18,823 nt of DNA from JAIOPA01 sp964655175 (GCA_964655175.1 CAZZLY010000058.1:1-18823), one strand, 5' to 3'; positions 1 through 7,598 are shown, numbered from the stretch's first letter. Numbers and translations: made by a program. The notes: generated from the letters alone by a model not told the origin.

Positions 1-1145
1 TCCGCCATGACCGCCTGCTGCAGGCCCGGACACTGGCGGTCCATGAGTTCGCGCTGACGCACGAGCGCCGGCAGCACGTCGAGCGGCGCCACGAGATAGC
101 CCAGTCGCAGCGACGAGAACATGACCTTGCTGAACGTGCCGGCGTAGAGCACGCGGTTGTTGGGGTCGATGCCCTGCAGTGCGGCGAGCGGGCGACCGCG
201 ATAGCGGCACTCGCTCGCGTTGTCGTCCTCCAGGATCCAGCTGCCATGGCTCTCGGCCCACTGCAGCAGGGCGCGGCGACGGGGCAGGCTCATGGTGACG
301 CCGAGCGGGTTCTGGTGCGACGGGGTGATGTAGGCCAGTCGCGCGTTGGGGGCGGCCGTGACGGCGGCGTTCACGTCGAAGCCGTCCGCATCCACGGGCA
401 CGGGCACGATCCGCGCACCGGCGGTCTCGAACACGCTGCGCGCGGCGAAGTAGCCCGGGTCCTCGAACAGCACCGAATCGCCCGGATCGAGCAGCACGTC
501 GCTCACCAGACTGATCGCCTGCTGCGACCCCGAGACGACGATGATCTGGTCGGGCGCACAGCGCGCCCCGCGCGCCGCGGCCAAGTGTCCGGCGATCGCC
601 TCGCGCAGCGGGCGATAGCCCTGCGGGTCGTCGTAGGCGAGCGTGCGCGTCGAGGCGAGCCGCATGCGCTTGTCCGTCAGGCGGCGCCAGATGTCCATGG
701 GGAAGTGGTCGAGCGCGGGCAGACCGGCGCGGAACAGCATCGGGCCCGCCTGCATGGGCGGCCACTTGCGGAACGGCGATTCGAGCAGGCGTTCGCCCTT
801 GGTCGAGAGCCGGCGCGTGCCGCGGTCGGTCGTGGCGATCGGCTCCATGGCGGGGCCGCTCAGCACCTGATCGGGCAGCGAGCTCGCGACGTAAGTCCCC
901 GAGCCCGCGCGACTGTCGATGTAACCTTCGGCGATGAGCTGGTCGTACGCGCTCAGCACCGTGTTGCGCGAGAGTCCCGTGACCTGCGCCATCTCGCGGC
1001 TCGCCGGCAACCGGCTCCCCGACGGCAGCCGACCGCTCAGGATGGCGGTGCGCAACTCGTTGTAGAGCTGGCGATGGAGCGGCTCCGCCGAGTTCGGGTC
1101 GATCGAGAAGGCGCGGAAGTTCGAGAAACTGTGCCGACGCGGCAT
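1..1145 (-). CDS. MocR/PdxR-type GntR-aminotransferase regulator (partial, 3' end off the window)
   Basis: Transcription factor made of an N-terminal GntR winged helix and a PLP-binding fold-type I aminotransferase-like domain (MocR family). 381 residues are visible and the C-terminus lies beyond the left edge. The winged helix covers about residues 20-88 (PLHRQLYNELRTAILSGRLP, then LSRNTVLSAYDQL and GSGTYV). The aminotransferase part starts near residue 130 (YDDPQGYRPLREAIAGHL at about 171, VSGSQQAI at about 204, TPSHQNPLG at about 274). The PLP Schiff-base lysine is K340 in GTFSK. The family motif EDDYDSEFRY reads EDDNASECRY (306-315), so the Tyr that contacts PLP in GabR is Asn. Start: ATG at 1145 preceded by CGAGG. 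It is divergent from the LOG-like gene, an arrangement typical of MocR regulators that control the neighbouring operon. Effector and targets are unknown; PdxR or GabR roles are possible but unproven. Confidence 0.9.
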   Translation of the reverse strand, partial: MPRRHSFSNFRAFSIDPNSAEPLHRQLYNELRTAILSGRLPSGSRLPASREMAQVTGLSRNTVLSAYDQLIAEGYIDSRAGSGTYVASSLPDQVLSGPAMEPIATTDRGTRRLSTKGERLLESPFRKWPPMQAGPMLFRAGLPALDHFPMDIWRRLTDKRMRLASTRTLAYDDPQGYRPLREAIAGHLAAARGARCAPDQIIVVSGSQQAISLVSDVLLDPGDSVLFEDPGYFAARSVFETAGARIVPVPVDADGFDVNAAVTAAPNARLAYITPSHQNPLGVTMSLPRRRALLQWAESHGSWILEDDNASECRYRGRPLAALQGIDPNNRVLYAGTFSKVMFSSLRLGYLVAPLDVLPALVRQRELMDRQCPGLQQAVMA

Positions 1146-1254
1146 GTGGACCTCGAGGGACTCTGGAACGACAGGGGAAAGTGGCTCCGAGACACTATCG
1201 GCTGCAGGTAACCGGTACCATACCGCAAAATCTCGTGTTGGGCGCTGTCGCATG

Positions 1255-1276
1255 GGACCGCATCCCGAAGCGGTCC
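1255..1276. repeat. Inverted repeat GGACCGC-N8-GCGGTCC, candidate operator
   Basis: Perfect 7-bp arms separated by 8 nt, about 110 bp upstream of the MocR start. The GGTCC core recurs as the palindrome GGTCCGGACC at 1425-1434. It could be a regulator binding site; nothing in the sequence identifies the protein. Confidence 0.35.
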
Positions 1277-1610
1277 GAATCCCGCGGCGATGTTGGCGCA
1301 CGGCGAGGGGAGCCACTCATGGGCCTCCGTCGATGTGTCTTTTTGGTAACGAGTGAATTTCCAGTCATTTATGTCCTTCCCGCGATGTTGTGCGCGAGGT
1401 CCGTGGGCGGGGCGGCTTCTGACCGGTCCGGACCTCATCCCCGGCGCTGTGATCCGGTGCCGCTTCGATTCCGGCCACCAAGCCACCTGTCCGAGCGTGA
1501 AGGGCTTGCAGGCGAGCACGGGACCACGCACACGGACACGCCCGTACGGTGCACGCGGGGGCTCGCGTCGCTGGCGCGGGTCGTGATCGCGCGCGACCTC
1601 GTGTGGCCTG

Positions 1611-1619
1611 TGGCATGAT
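1611..1619 (+). promoter_or_regulatory. Possible extended -10 element (TGG-CATGAT) for the LOG-like gene
   Basis: TG-N-CATGAT resembles an extended -10 hexamer (4 of 6 matches to TATAAT) and lies 42 nt before the chosen start at 1661. No good -35 hexamer is visible, so this is weak. Confidence 0.2.
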
Positions 1620-1660
1620 GCGCGGCATCCAACGTGGCCGCGTCCACCCGAGGTCTCTCG

Positions 1661-2254
1661 ATGTCCCACGCCGCGCATCGCCCCCCCGTCATCGCCGTGT
1701 TCGGCAGCAGCACCGTGACCGAGCGCGAGCCCGCCTGGAACGACGCCTTCGTCCTCGGGGGCGAACTCGCACGTCAGGGCTTCGTGACCATGACGGGCGG
1801 TTACGATGGAGCGATGGCCGCGACCTCGCGCGGTGCCCGCGAGGCGGGCGGTCACGTCATCGGGGTCACCGTCGAACTGTTCGAGCGCCGTGGCCCGGTG
1901 AATCCGTGGGTGAGCGAGCGTGTGCACACGCCCGACCTGTTCGAGCGCCTGCGACACCTCACGCATGCGGCCGACGGCTACGTGGTCGCGACCGGCAGCA
2001 TCGGCACGCTCACCGAACTGTTCCTCGTCTGGACGATGGTCGCGGTCTCGGGCCGTGAGCCCGCACCGATCGTGCTCATGGGCGCGCATTGGCGGCCATG
2101 GCTCGACCTGCATCGCTCGCCCGGGTTCGTGCCCGAGCGGCTGCATCCGTTCGTCGAAGTGGCGGACACGCCCTCCGAAGCCGCCCAGGCGGTCGCGCGC
2201 GGCCTCGCGCGCGTCCGCGAGTCGCGCACCCTCGTTCCGGGGAGTCCCGCTTGA
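1661..2254 (+). CDS. LOG-like / TIGR00725-type Rossmann-fold nucleotide-binding protein
   Basis: A 197-residue protein of the LOG/DprA-like Rossmann superfamily, whose studied members hydrolyse nucleoside 5'-monophosphates of the cytokinin type. Visible features: an N-terminal beta-strand and loop (VIAVFGSST, 10-18), GGYDGAM (46-52, the usual GGGxxGLM loop), and a degenerate PGGxGTxxE motif reading TGSIGTLTE (111-119), in which the Pro and second Gly are replaced but GT and E119 remain. The start at 1661 is preferred over the upstream in-frame GTG at 1634 because CGAGG sits 7 nt before it and the Rossmann strand follows directly. The stop codon overlaps the TTG start of the next gene, so the two are probably translationally coupled. 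The substrate is unknown; phosphoribohydrolase activity is plausible only if the altered loop still binds phosphate. Confidence 0.8.
   Translation: MSHAAHRPPVIAVFGSSTVTEREPAWNDAFVLGGELARQGFVTMTGGYDGAMAATSRGAREAGGHVIGVTVELFERRGPVNPWVSERVHTPDLFERLRHLTHAADGYVVATGSIGTLTELFLVWTMVAVSGREPAPIVLMGAHWRPWLDLHRSPGFVPERLHPFVEVADTPSEAAQAVARGLARVRESRTLVPGSPA
2239..2244 (+). promoter_or_regulatory. Ribosome-binding site GGGGAG fixing a TTG start
   Basis: GGGGAG lies 6 nt before TTG at 2251, inside the last codons of the LOG-like gene. It supports a TTG start that overlaps the upstream TGA (TTGA), rather than the much longer frame that opens inside the upstream gene. Confidence 0.7.
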
Positions 2255-3423
2255 GCACCACGCCCGTCACCGTCGATCCGCTGCTCGCCTGGCGCGCCCG
2301 TTTCCCGAGCGTCGAGAACGTGCTGCACTTCGCCTCGCACACGTTGGGCGCGATGCCGGCCGAGGCCGAGAGCTCGCTCGTCGAGTACACGCAGGCGTGG
2401 AGCACGCGCGGCGTGCGGGCGTGGGAGGAGCGCTGGGTGCGCATCCCGGACGAGGTCGCGGGCTCCATCGCCCAGCTCATCCAGGCGCCCGCGGGCAGCG
2501 TGTCGCTGCACCCCAACGTCACGGTCGCGCAGGCCATCGCGCTCTCGTGCCTCGAGTTCACGCCGGCGCGCAACCGCGTCGTGTGCAGCGCCGAGGACTT
2601 CCCCTCGGAGCTCTACCTGTACGAGGGGCTCGTGCGCCGTGGCGCCGAGATCGTGCGCGTTCCCGCCCGTGACGGGCGACGCATCGACGTGGCCGACCTG
2701 CTCGCCGCGATCGACGAGCGCACCGCGCTCGTGGCCGTCTCGCACGTGCTGTTCCGCACCGCGCAGCTGCTCGATCTGGCGCCGGTCGTGGCGCGCGCGC
2801 GCGCGATGGGCGCGCTCACGATGGTCGATGCGTACCAGTCGGTCGGCGTGGTGGACGTGGACGTGCGCGTGCTGCAGCCCGATTTCCTGACCGGCGGCAG
2901 CATCAAGTGGCTGTGCGGCGGGCCCGGTACCGGCTACCTGTACGTGAACCCCGCGTTGCACGCGAGTCTGTACCCCGCGCTCACCGGCTGGTTCGCGCAC
3001 GAGCAGCCGTTCGCGTTCGACTCCGGTCCGCAGCGTCTGCACGCCGGTGAACGCCGGTTCTGGAACGGCACGCCATGCCTGCCCGCGTACTGCGCGGCGA
3101 AGCCCGGTTTCGCGATCGCGGCCGAGATCGGCGGCGAGGCGATCCGCGAGAAGTCGTTGCGGCTGACCGGGCGCATCCTGGCACTCGCCGACGAGCACGG
3201 TTTCAAGGTGGGTTCGCCGCGTGAGGACGCCCAGCGCGGCGGCACGGTGTGTCTCGACCTGCCGAACGCCGAGCGCGTCTGCCAGCGCCTGCTCGCCGAG
3301 GACGTCCTGCTCGACTTCCGGCCGGGGGTGGGGATCCGTCTGGCGCCGCACTTCTACACGCGGGACGACGAGGTGGACGAGGTCATGGCGCGCGTGCGCC
3401 GCGCGGTCGACGCCGTCCGCTGA
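2251..3423 (+). CDS. Kynureninase-like class V aminotransferase-fold PLP enzyme
   Basis: A 390-residue PLP enzyme of the class V aminotransferase/kynureninase type. Features in order: HFASHTLGAMP (26-36, the N-terminal substrate loop), EDFPSELYLYEG (115-126, like the FPTD region of kynureninases), SHVLFRT (164-170), DAYQSVG (193-199, with D193 expected to bind the PLP pyridine nitrogen), and GGSIKWLCGGPGTGYLYV (215-232) with the Schiff-base lysine K219. The length is close to bacterial kynureninases (about 400-420). The start is TTG 2251 with GGGGAG 6 nt upstream. The coupling to the LOG-like gene and the divergent MocR regulator suggest one regulated unit. True kynureninase activity (kynurenine to anthranilate and alanine) is likely in fold terms but not proven; cysteine desulfurase-like or other class V chemistry is the alternative. 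I do not assign kynU because no other tryptophan-catabolism gene is adjacent. Confidence 0.85.
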   Translation: MSTTPVTVDPLLAWRARFPSVENVLHFASHTLGAMPAEAESSLVEYTQAWSTRGVRAWEERWVRIPDEVAGSIAQLIQAPAGSVSLHPNVTVAQAIALSCLEFTPARNRVVCSAEDFPSELYLYEGLVRRGAEIVRVPARDGRRIDVADLLAAIDERTALVAVSHVLFRTAQLLDLAPVVARARAMGALTMVDAYQSVGVVDVDVRVLQPDFLTGGSIKWLCGGPGTGYLYVNPALHASLYPALTGWFAHEQPFAFDSGPQRLHAGERRFWNGTPCLPAYCAAKPGFAIAAEIGGEAIREKSLRLTGRILALADEHGFKVGSPREDAQRGGTVCLDLPNAERVCQRLLAEDVLLDFRPGVGIRLAPHFYTRDDEVDEVMARVRRAVDAVR

Positions 3424-3432
3424 CGCGGAGGT

Positions 3433-3476
3433 CCCCAAGGGGGCCGCGCCAAGGCGCGGGTTGCGCCCCCGAGGGG
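3433..3476. repeat. Nested palindrome (hairpin inside a hairpin) after the kynureninase-like gene
   Basis: The outer arms CCCCAAGGGGGC (3433-3444) and GCCCCCGAGGGG (3465-3476) are complementary except for two central positions. Inside them CCGCGCC-AA-GGCGCGG (3444-3459) forms a perfect 7-bp stem. It lies 10 nt after the stop at 3423, where a terminator would be expected, but no T-run follows. It could be a terminator-like structure or a REP-type dispersed repeat. Confidence 0.55.
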
Positions 3477-3681
3477 CACGAAAATGCCGCCGGAGGCCGT
3501 TTCCAGCGTGGCGTGGGTCTGCGGGCTGGGGTAGATTCCGACGCGAACGAACCCGCGCCCCGCGCACGCACGCGGAGCGCCCGTCCACGCGGCCCGTGCC
3601 TCGACCGGCACGTGCGGCCGCACCCGTTCTGAACCGTCCCGCGGCCCATCCCGCGTGCGACGCATCCCGCAAGGAGTGGCC

Positions 3682-4479
3682 ATGGAGACGGCGACCGCGG
3701 AGACGACCCCGCTCAAGATCGTCCGCGACCCCAAGGTGTATCTGGTCGGACGACAGGTGACCGACGACGAGACGCTCGCGCGTTTCATGGACGACGAGGG
3801 CGTGACCTGGCAGACCGACACGACGGTGGGGGCCGAGCGCCTCGCCGAGGTCGCCGGCCGCGTGTGCTACATGAGCTACGGCCGCGGTCGCAAGACCAAC
3901 GCCGACTTCCTCGGGCACATCATCGAGGTCGGACACGGCAGCGTGCTCGAGCACGGCGTGTGGAGCTTCGTGATCACGGGCGCCTCGCGCTCGTTCACGC
4001 ACGAGCTCATCCGGCACCGCCACTTCTCGTACTCGCAGCTGTCGCAGCGTTACGTGGACGAGAGCGATTCCGATTACGTCGAGCCGGACGTGATCGCGAA
4101 CGACCCCGAGCTGCACGCGGTCTGGAGCGAGGCCGTGAACGCGGCGCGCTCGGCGTACGTCAAGCTGGTGCAGGGCCTCGAGGCCAAGTTCCCCGACATG
4201 GAGGACAAGACCCTGCGGCGCAAGATGGCGCGTCAGGCCGCGCGGTCCGTGCTGCCCAACGCCACCGAGACCAAGATCTTCTTCACGGGCAACGCGCGTG
4301 CGCTGCGGCACTTCATCGAGCTGCGCGGCAGCGAGCACGCCGAGGTCGAGATCCGCAAGGTCGCCGTGCAGATCCTCGAGATCATGCGCAAGGAGGCCCC
4401 GAACATGTTCGCGGATTACACGCTCGAGCCGCTGCCGGATGGGACGTTCGCGACGCGGACCACGCACGTGAAGGTGTGA
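3682..4479 (+). CDS. thyX: Flavin-dependent thymidylate synthase ThyX
   Basis: Makes dTMP from dUMP using methylene-tetrahydrofolate, FAD and NAD(P)H; it replaces ThyA in organisms that lack it. 265 residues. The ThyX signature RHRX7S is present as RHRHFSYSQLSQR (111-123), preceded by EHGVWSFVITGASRSFTHELI (20-residue core from about 90). The C-terminal block around 192-224 (LPNATETKIFFTGNARALRHFIELR) carries the dUMP-binding and FAD-contact arginines. The start ATG 3682 has AAGGAG 5 nt upstream, so the 27-bp longer frame to 3655 is not needed. A 258-bp gap precedes it in which I see no clear promoter. Its stop is 8 nt before the fdhD start. The pairing with fdhD looks like simple operon neighbours rather than one pathway. 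Confidence 0.97.
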   Translation: METATAETTPLKIVRDPKVYLVGRQVTDDETLARFMDDEGVTWQTDTTVGAERLAEVAGRVCYMSYGRGRKTNADFLGHIIEVGHGSVLEHGVWSFVITGASRSFTHELIRHRHFSYSQLSQRYVDESDSDYVEPDVIANDPELHAVWSEAVNAARSAYVKLVQGLEAKFPDMEDKTLRRKMARQAARSVLPNATETKIFFTGNARALRHFIELRGSEHAEVEIRKVAVQILEIMRKEAPNMFADYTLEPLPDGTFATRTTHVKV

Positions 4480-4482
4480 GGT
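4476..4482 (+). promoter_or_regulatory. Ribosome-binding site overlapping the thyX stop, for fdhD
   Basis: GTGAGGT, containing the thyX TGA, lies 5-6 nt before GTG 4488. This favours 4488 over the in-frame GTG at 4476 and suggests translational coupling of thyX and fdhD. Confidence 0.55.
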
Positions 4483-4487
4483 CCCGC

Positions 4488-5300
4488 GTGTCCGACGCTT
4501 CGGTGCTGCGACGGCCGGTCACCCGCGTGACCGGCCGTTCGCGTGAGGTCCTCGACGACGCGCTCGCGGTCGAGCGCGCCCTGCAGATCCGCGTGGCGGG
4601 CCACGACGTGGCGGTCACGCTGCGCACGCCCGGGCACGACGCCGAACTCGTGCAGGGCTTCCTCGCCAACGAGCAGGTGATCGCACGCGCGGACGACGTG
4701 ACGGCGATCACGATCACCGAGGCCGCCTGCAGCGACGCCCCCGACACGGCCGAGGTCGTGCTGGCGCCCGGGGTGACGCTCGACTGGACGCGCCTCGAGC
4801 GCCACTTCGCCGCCACCGCCGCCTGCGGGCTGTGCGGTCGCGCGCATCTCGATGCCCTGCGCGCCGGGCTCGTGCGCGTGCCCGAGGGGCCCGCGATCGC
4901 GGTGGACGACCTGCTCGCCCTGTCGGCGCGCGTGCGCACCGAACAGACCGCGTTCGAGGCCACCGGCGGGTTGCACGCGGCGGTGTGGTGCGACGCTCGG
5001 CTGGAGCCCCGCGTGCTGCGCGAGGACGTGGGCCGCCACAACGCGGTCGACAAGGTGTGCGGCTGGCTGCTCACGCAGGGCCGCCGTCCGGTGGGCGAGG
5101 GGCTGTTGTGGGTCAGTGGTCGCGCCGGTGCCGAGCTCGTGCTCAAGGCGGTGCGCGCCGGCATCCCCGCCATGGCGAGCGTCGGCGCCCCGTCGTCGCT
5201 CGCGGTGGAGCTGGCCGAGTCCGCGGGCCTGACGCTCGTGGGCTTCCTGCGCGAGGGCCGCATGAACGTCTACAGCGGCGAGGCGCGGCTCACGCGCTGA
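4488..5300 (+). CDS. fdhD: FdhD, sulfurtransferase for formate dehydrogenase molybdenum cofactor
   Basis: A cytoplasmic chaperone that passes sulfur from a cysteine desulfurase to the molybdenum cofactor of formate dehydrogenase. 270 residues, normal for the family. The family cysteine motif CGxCG is present as CGLCG (113-117) in AACGLCGRAHLDAL. The C-terminal fold is clear from REDVGRHNAVDKV, LLWVSGRAGAELVLKA and the GFLREGRMNVYS end, all FdhD hallmarks. GTG start at 4488 with GAGG immediately upstream. Codons 8-17 form a perfect 12-bp hairpin (4511-4538). The gene converges with the potassium channel, only 6 nt apart at the stops. No formate dehydrogenase or other molybdenum cofactor gene is in the window, so its client must be encoded elsewhere. 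Confidence 0.95.
   Translation: MSDASVLRRPVTRVTGRSREVLDDALAVERALQIRVAGHDVAVTLRTPGHDAELVQGFLANEQVIARADDVTAITITEAACSDAPDTAEVVLAPGVTLDWTRLERHFAATAACGLCGRAHLDALRAGLVRVPEGPAIAVDDLLALSARVRTEQTAFEATGGLHAAVWCDARLEPRVLREDVGRHNAVDKVCGWLLTQGRRPVGEGLLWVSGRAGAELVLKAVRAGIPAMASVGAPSSLAVELAESAGLTLVGFLREGRMNVYSGEARLTR
4511..4538 (+). repeat. Perfect 12-bp hairpin at the 5' end of fdhD
   Basis: ACGGCCGGTCAC (4511-4522), loop CCGC, GTGACCGGCCGT (4527-4538). It starts 23 nt after the fdhD start codon and 31 nt after the thyX stop. It encodes PVTRVTG of FdhD, so it is coding, but it could also slow ribosomes, stabilise the thyX 3' end or act as a thyX terminator. Confidence 0.6.
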
Positions 5301-5306
5301 ACCGCG

Positions 5307-6083
5307 TCAGGTCGTCGGCGGTTCGTCCCCGGACGGCGGCTCGATCACGGCCGCGATCATGCGCACGAGCCGACGGCGTTCGACGTCGTCGAGTCCGTCC
5401 CAATCATCGAGCCGCCGCTGCACGTGGCGGATGTCGGCGTTCGAGGAGCCGCGCTGGCCGATGAAGTAGGTGGCGATGCTGCCGGTGATCATGCCCAGCG
5501 TGCCGATGCCCGACACCATGAGCACACCCGCGACGATGCGACCCTCGAGGGTCTGCGGCGACATGTCGCCGTAGCCGACGGTGCTCGCGGTCACCAGGCT
5601 CCACCACATGCCGTCCGCCAGCGTCGCGATGCCGGGTTCGAAGCGGGTGATCAGGAACCCGGCGCCGACCACGACCAGCAGGGCCACCAGCAACACGTAG
5701 CCCAACTGGTTGGTGCGCAGGATGCCACGGAGTGTGCTGCTCGCGCGCCACAGGACGTTGGCGCCGCGCACGAATCGCAGCAATCGCACCAGTCGCAGCA
5801 CCCGGGCGCCCCGCAGGAAGTCCAGCGGCAGCAGGGCGATCACGTCGATCAGGTTGCGCCAGAAGAACGTCTTGCGGTCCCGGGCGCGCAACAGGCGCAC
5901 CAGGTACTCCACCACGAAGATGCCGTAGATGGAGACCAGGATGCGGTGGCGTTCGGGCGTGTGGGCCTGTGACGACAACCACAGGGTGACGATGGCCAAC
6001 GCCCCCATGAACGCGTCGAGCAGCACCGAGGAACGATTCGCGTTCATCGGTCTCGAGGCGTTCACGGGGGCGGGGGAGGCCAT
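5307..6083 (-). CDS. Voltage-gated potassium channel (six-TM ion transporter)
   Basis: Inner-membrane K+ channel subunit of the Kv/Kch type, 258 residues. S1 about 19-37, S2 48-64 (with acidic E59), S3 75-88 (D80), S4 voltage sensor RGARVLRLVRLLRFVRG (91-107) with six arginines at every third position, S5 127-145, pore helix and selectivity filter TVGYGD (168-173), S6 182-205, then a short charged cytoplasmic tail (RRLDDWDGLDDVERRRLVRMI). There is no RCK/TrkA-N domain, so gating is presumably by voltage alone. The frame is open into the N gap, so the ATG at 6083 is provisional; an internal ATG at 6047 also leaves S1 intact. The 3' end faces fdhD with only 6 nt between the stop codons. Confidence 0.92.
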   Translation of the reverse strand: MASPAPVNASRPMNANRSSVLLDAFMGALAIVTLWLSSQAHTPERHRILVSIYGIFVVEYLVRLLRARDRKTFFWRNLIDVIALLPLDFLRGARVLRLVRLLRFVRGANVLWRASSTLRGILRTNQLGYVLLVALLVVVGAGFLITRFEPGIATLADGMWWSLVTASTVGYGDMSPQTLEGRIVAGVLMVSGIGTLGMITGSIATYFIGQRGSSNADIRHVQRRLDDWDGLDDVERRRLVRMIAAVIEPPSGDEPPTT

Positions 6084-6087
6084 GCGA

Positions 6088-6187
6088 NNNNNNNNNNNNN
6101 NNNNNNNNNNNNNNNNNNNNNNNNNNNNNNNNNNNNNNNNNNNNNNNNNNNNNNNNNNNNNNNNNNNNNNNNNNNNNNNNNNNNNNN
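6088..6187. other. Assembly gap (100 N)
   Basis: Exactly 100 undetermined bases, the usual placeholder for a scaffold join of unknown length. It hides the C-terminal end of the MFS transporter and the region upstream of the potassium channel. Reading frames drawn through it are artefacts. Confidence 0.99.
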
Positions 6188-7470
6188 GGACGCGCGTTCC
6201 ACAACGTCACCATGAGCACCGCGCCCAGGCCCGCGAAGATCAGCATGCTCGGGCCCCACACGCTCCAGCCGTAGGCGTCGAGCAGCATGCCCATGCCCCA
6301 GCCGACGCACGACTGGCCCACGTACTGCATGCCGTCGAACATGCCCGCGGCGGTCGCGGCGGCGCGCTTGCCCCCGAAGTCCATGCTCGCGGTGCCCGAC
6401 AGCATGGAGTGCACCATCGAGATGCCGAGCGAGTTGAGCACGAACGCGCCGATCACCATCTCCATGCTGGGCGCCTTCCAGACCACGAACAGACAGCCGA
6501 CCTGGAGCAGGTAGCCCAGGAACGCGACCGGCGGGCGGCGGTGGCCGAACAGCTTGTCCGAGGCGTAGCCGGCGATGAACGCACCCGCGATGCCCGCGCC
6601 CACGATGATGAGCGCGTTCTTCTGGAAGATGGGGTTCGTCAGCTCGAGGTGCTGCACCTCCTGCATGTAGCGCGGGAACCACTGCTCGAAGCCGCCGCGC
6701 ACCAGTCCGGTGCAGAACTCGGCCACCGCGATGGTGACCGCGACCGGGTTGGTGAACACCTTGCGGGCGACGTAGCCGAACGTGATCTTCTCGGTGTCGC
6801 CACTGGTCGCGTCCTGCGGATCGAAGTGCGGCAGCCCGGCGTCCATGGGCGTGTCCTGCACCGTGCGCCAGGTCATCACGGCCATGAGCGCGGTGATGCC
6901 CGCCGGGATGAAGAACTTCCACTGCCACGGCAGCGCGGCCACGAACGCCGCACCGAGCAGCAGGAACACCAGGAAGCGGCCGCTCTGGATCATGCTGCCG
7001 AAGATGGCGCTGAACACGCCACGCTCGCTCACGTGGAACCAGCCGCTGTTCACCTTGATGAGTGCCAGCGCGCTGTAGCTCTGGAAGTACATGTTGAGCG
7101 TCCAGACCGTCGCGAGATAGCCCAGCAGGACCGGACCCGTGCCGAGGAAGCCCAGGTAGGCACCGAGGCCGAACAGCAGATTGAACACGGTCGCGCCGGT
7201 GGCGCCGATGATCATGGCGCGACGTCCGCCGAAGCGATCCGCGAGCGGCCCGTTGAACAGGGCCGAGATGCCGTAGATGAGCGTCGCGGTGCTGATGATC
7301 AGTCCGACCTGCGCCTTGTCCCAGCCGTAGGCGTCCGAGAGCGCCTTGTTGGCGAGCGGGAAGTTGTAACGCGCCATGTACATCGCGGCATAGGTCAGGC
7401 CCAGCACCAGCCAGTTCTGCGTGCGGCGGTTCAGGAACTGCGGGCTGTGATTCAGGCTCACGTCGGCCAT
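6188..7470 (-). CDS. Organophosphate:phosphate antiporter-type MFS transporter (GlpT/UhpT family), 3' end in the gap
   Basis: Twelve-helix major facilitator of the OPA family, whose members exchange glycerol-3-phosphate or sugar phosphates for inorganic phosphate across the inner membrane. 427 residues are visible. The N-terminus MYMARYNFPLANKAL (31-45) carries the family arginine region in TM1. GPLADRFGGRRAMI is the MFS loop 2-3 motif (GxLaDRxGxRr), with a related ASDKLFGHRRPP after TM8. The central loop lies at about 220-240 and the last helix is LIFAGLGAVLMVTLW. Family length is about 430-460, so only a short tail is probably lost in the gap. Start: ATG 7470 with GGAGAG upstream. It lies 128 bp downstream of pdxH on the same strand. 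The substrate cannot be told from sequence. Confidence 0.88.
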
Positions 7471-7598
7471 GGGGGCTCTCCGGGAAAGGGGCCGGCGGGG
7501 ACCGGCGGGGTCAGGCATGGGACGCTAGGAAAGCCCGCGCCGGGGCGGGGGTCAAGCGTGGACCGGGTGTGGTCGCGCGGGCGAGCCCGCCACCCGCG

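Larger units (their letters stand above)
1146..1660. promoter_or_regulatory. 515-bp divergent intergenic region between the MocR regulator and the LOG-like gene
   Basis: No convincing gene was found; the open frames here are shadows without ribosome-binding sites or recognisable protein. It has several short symmetric elements: CGGTA-cca-TACCG (1213-1225), GGACCGC-N8-GCGGTCC (1255-1276) and the perfect palindrome GGTCCGGACC (1425-1434). GGTCCG recurs at 1272, 1398 and 1425. A less GC-rich stretch lies at 1335-1378. Because MocR regulators usually bind repeats in the intergenic region they share with their target, these are candidate operators. This is inference only. Confidence 0.4.

Noticed and set aside
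2791..2805. Alternating GC run that could form Z-DNA or a simple repeat
   Set aside because: It encodes ARARA within the kynureninase-like protein and is expected in such a GC-rich genome.
5301..5310. Recurring CCGCGTCA in short gaps near 5303, 7591 and 15487
   Set aside because: An 8-mer of this composition is likely to recur by chance in a high-GC genome; no common spacing or context was found.
5404..7518. One 704-codon frame joining the transporter to sequence past the gap
   Set aside because: It passes through 100 N; the part after the gap is out of frame with the real potassium channel, so the fusion is an artefact.
7527..7555. TTGACC (minus strand) as -35 for the MFS transporter
   Set aside because: A good -35 match, but the hexamer 17 nt away (TTTCCT) matches the -10 consensus at only two positions and TAGCGT is 22 nt away, so I do not call a promoter.
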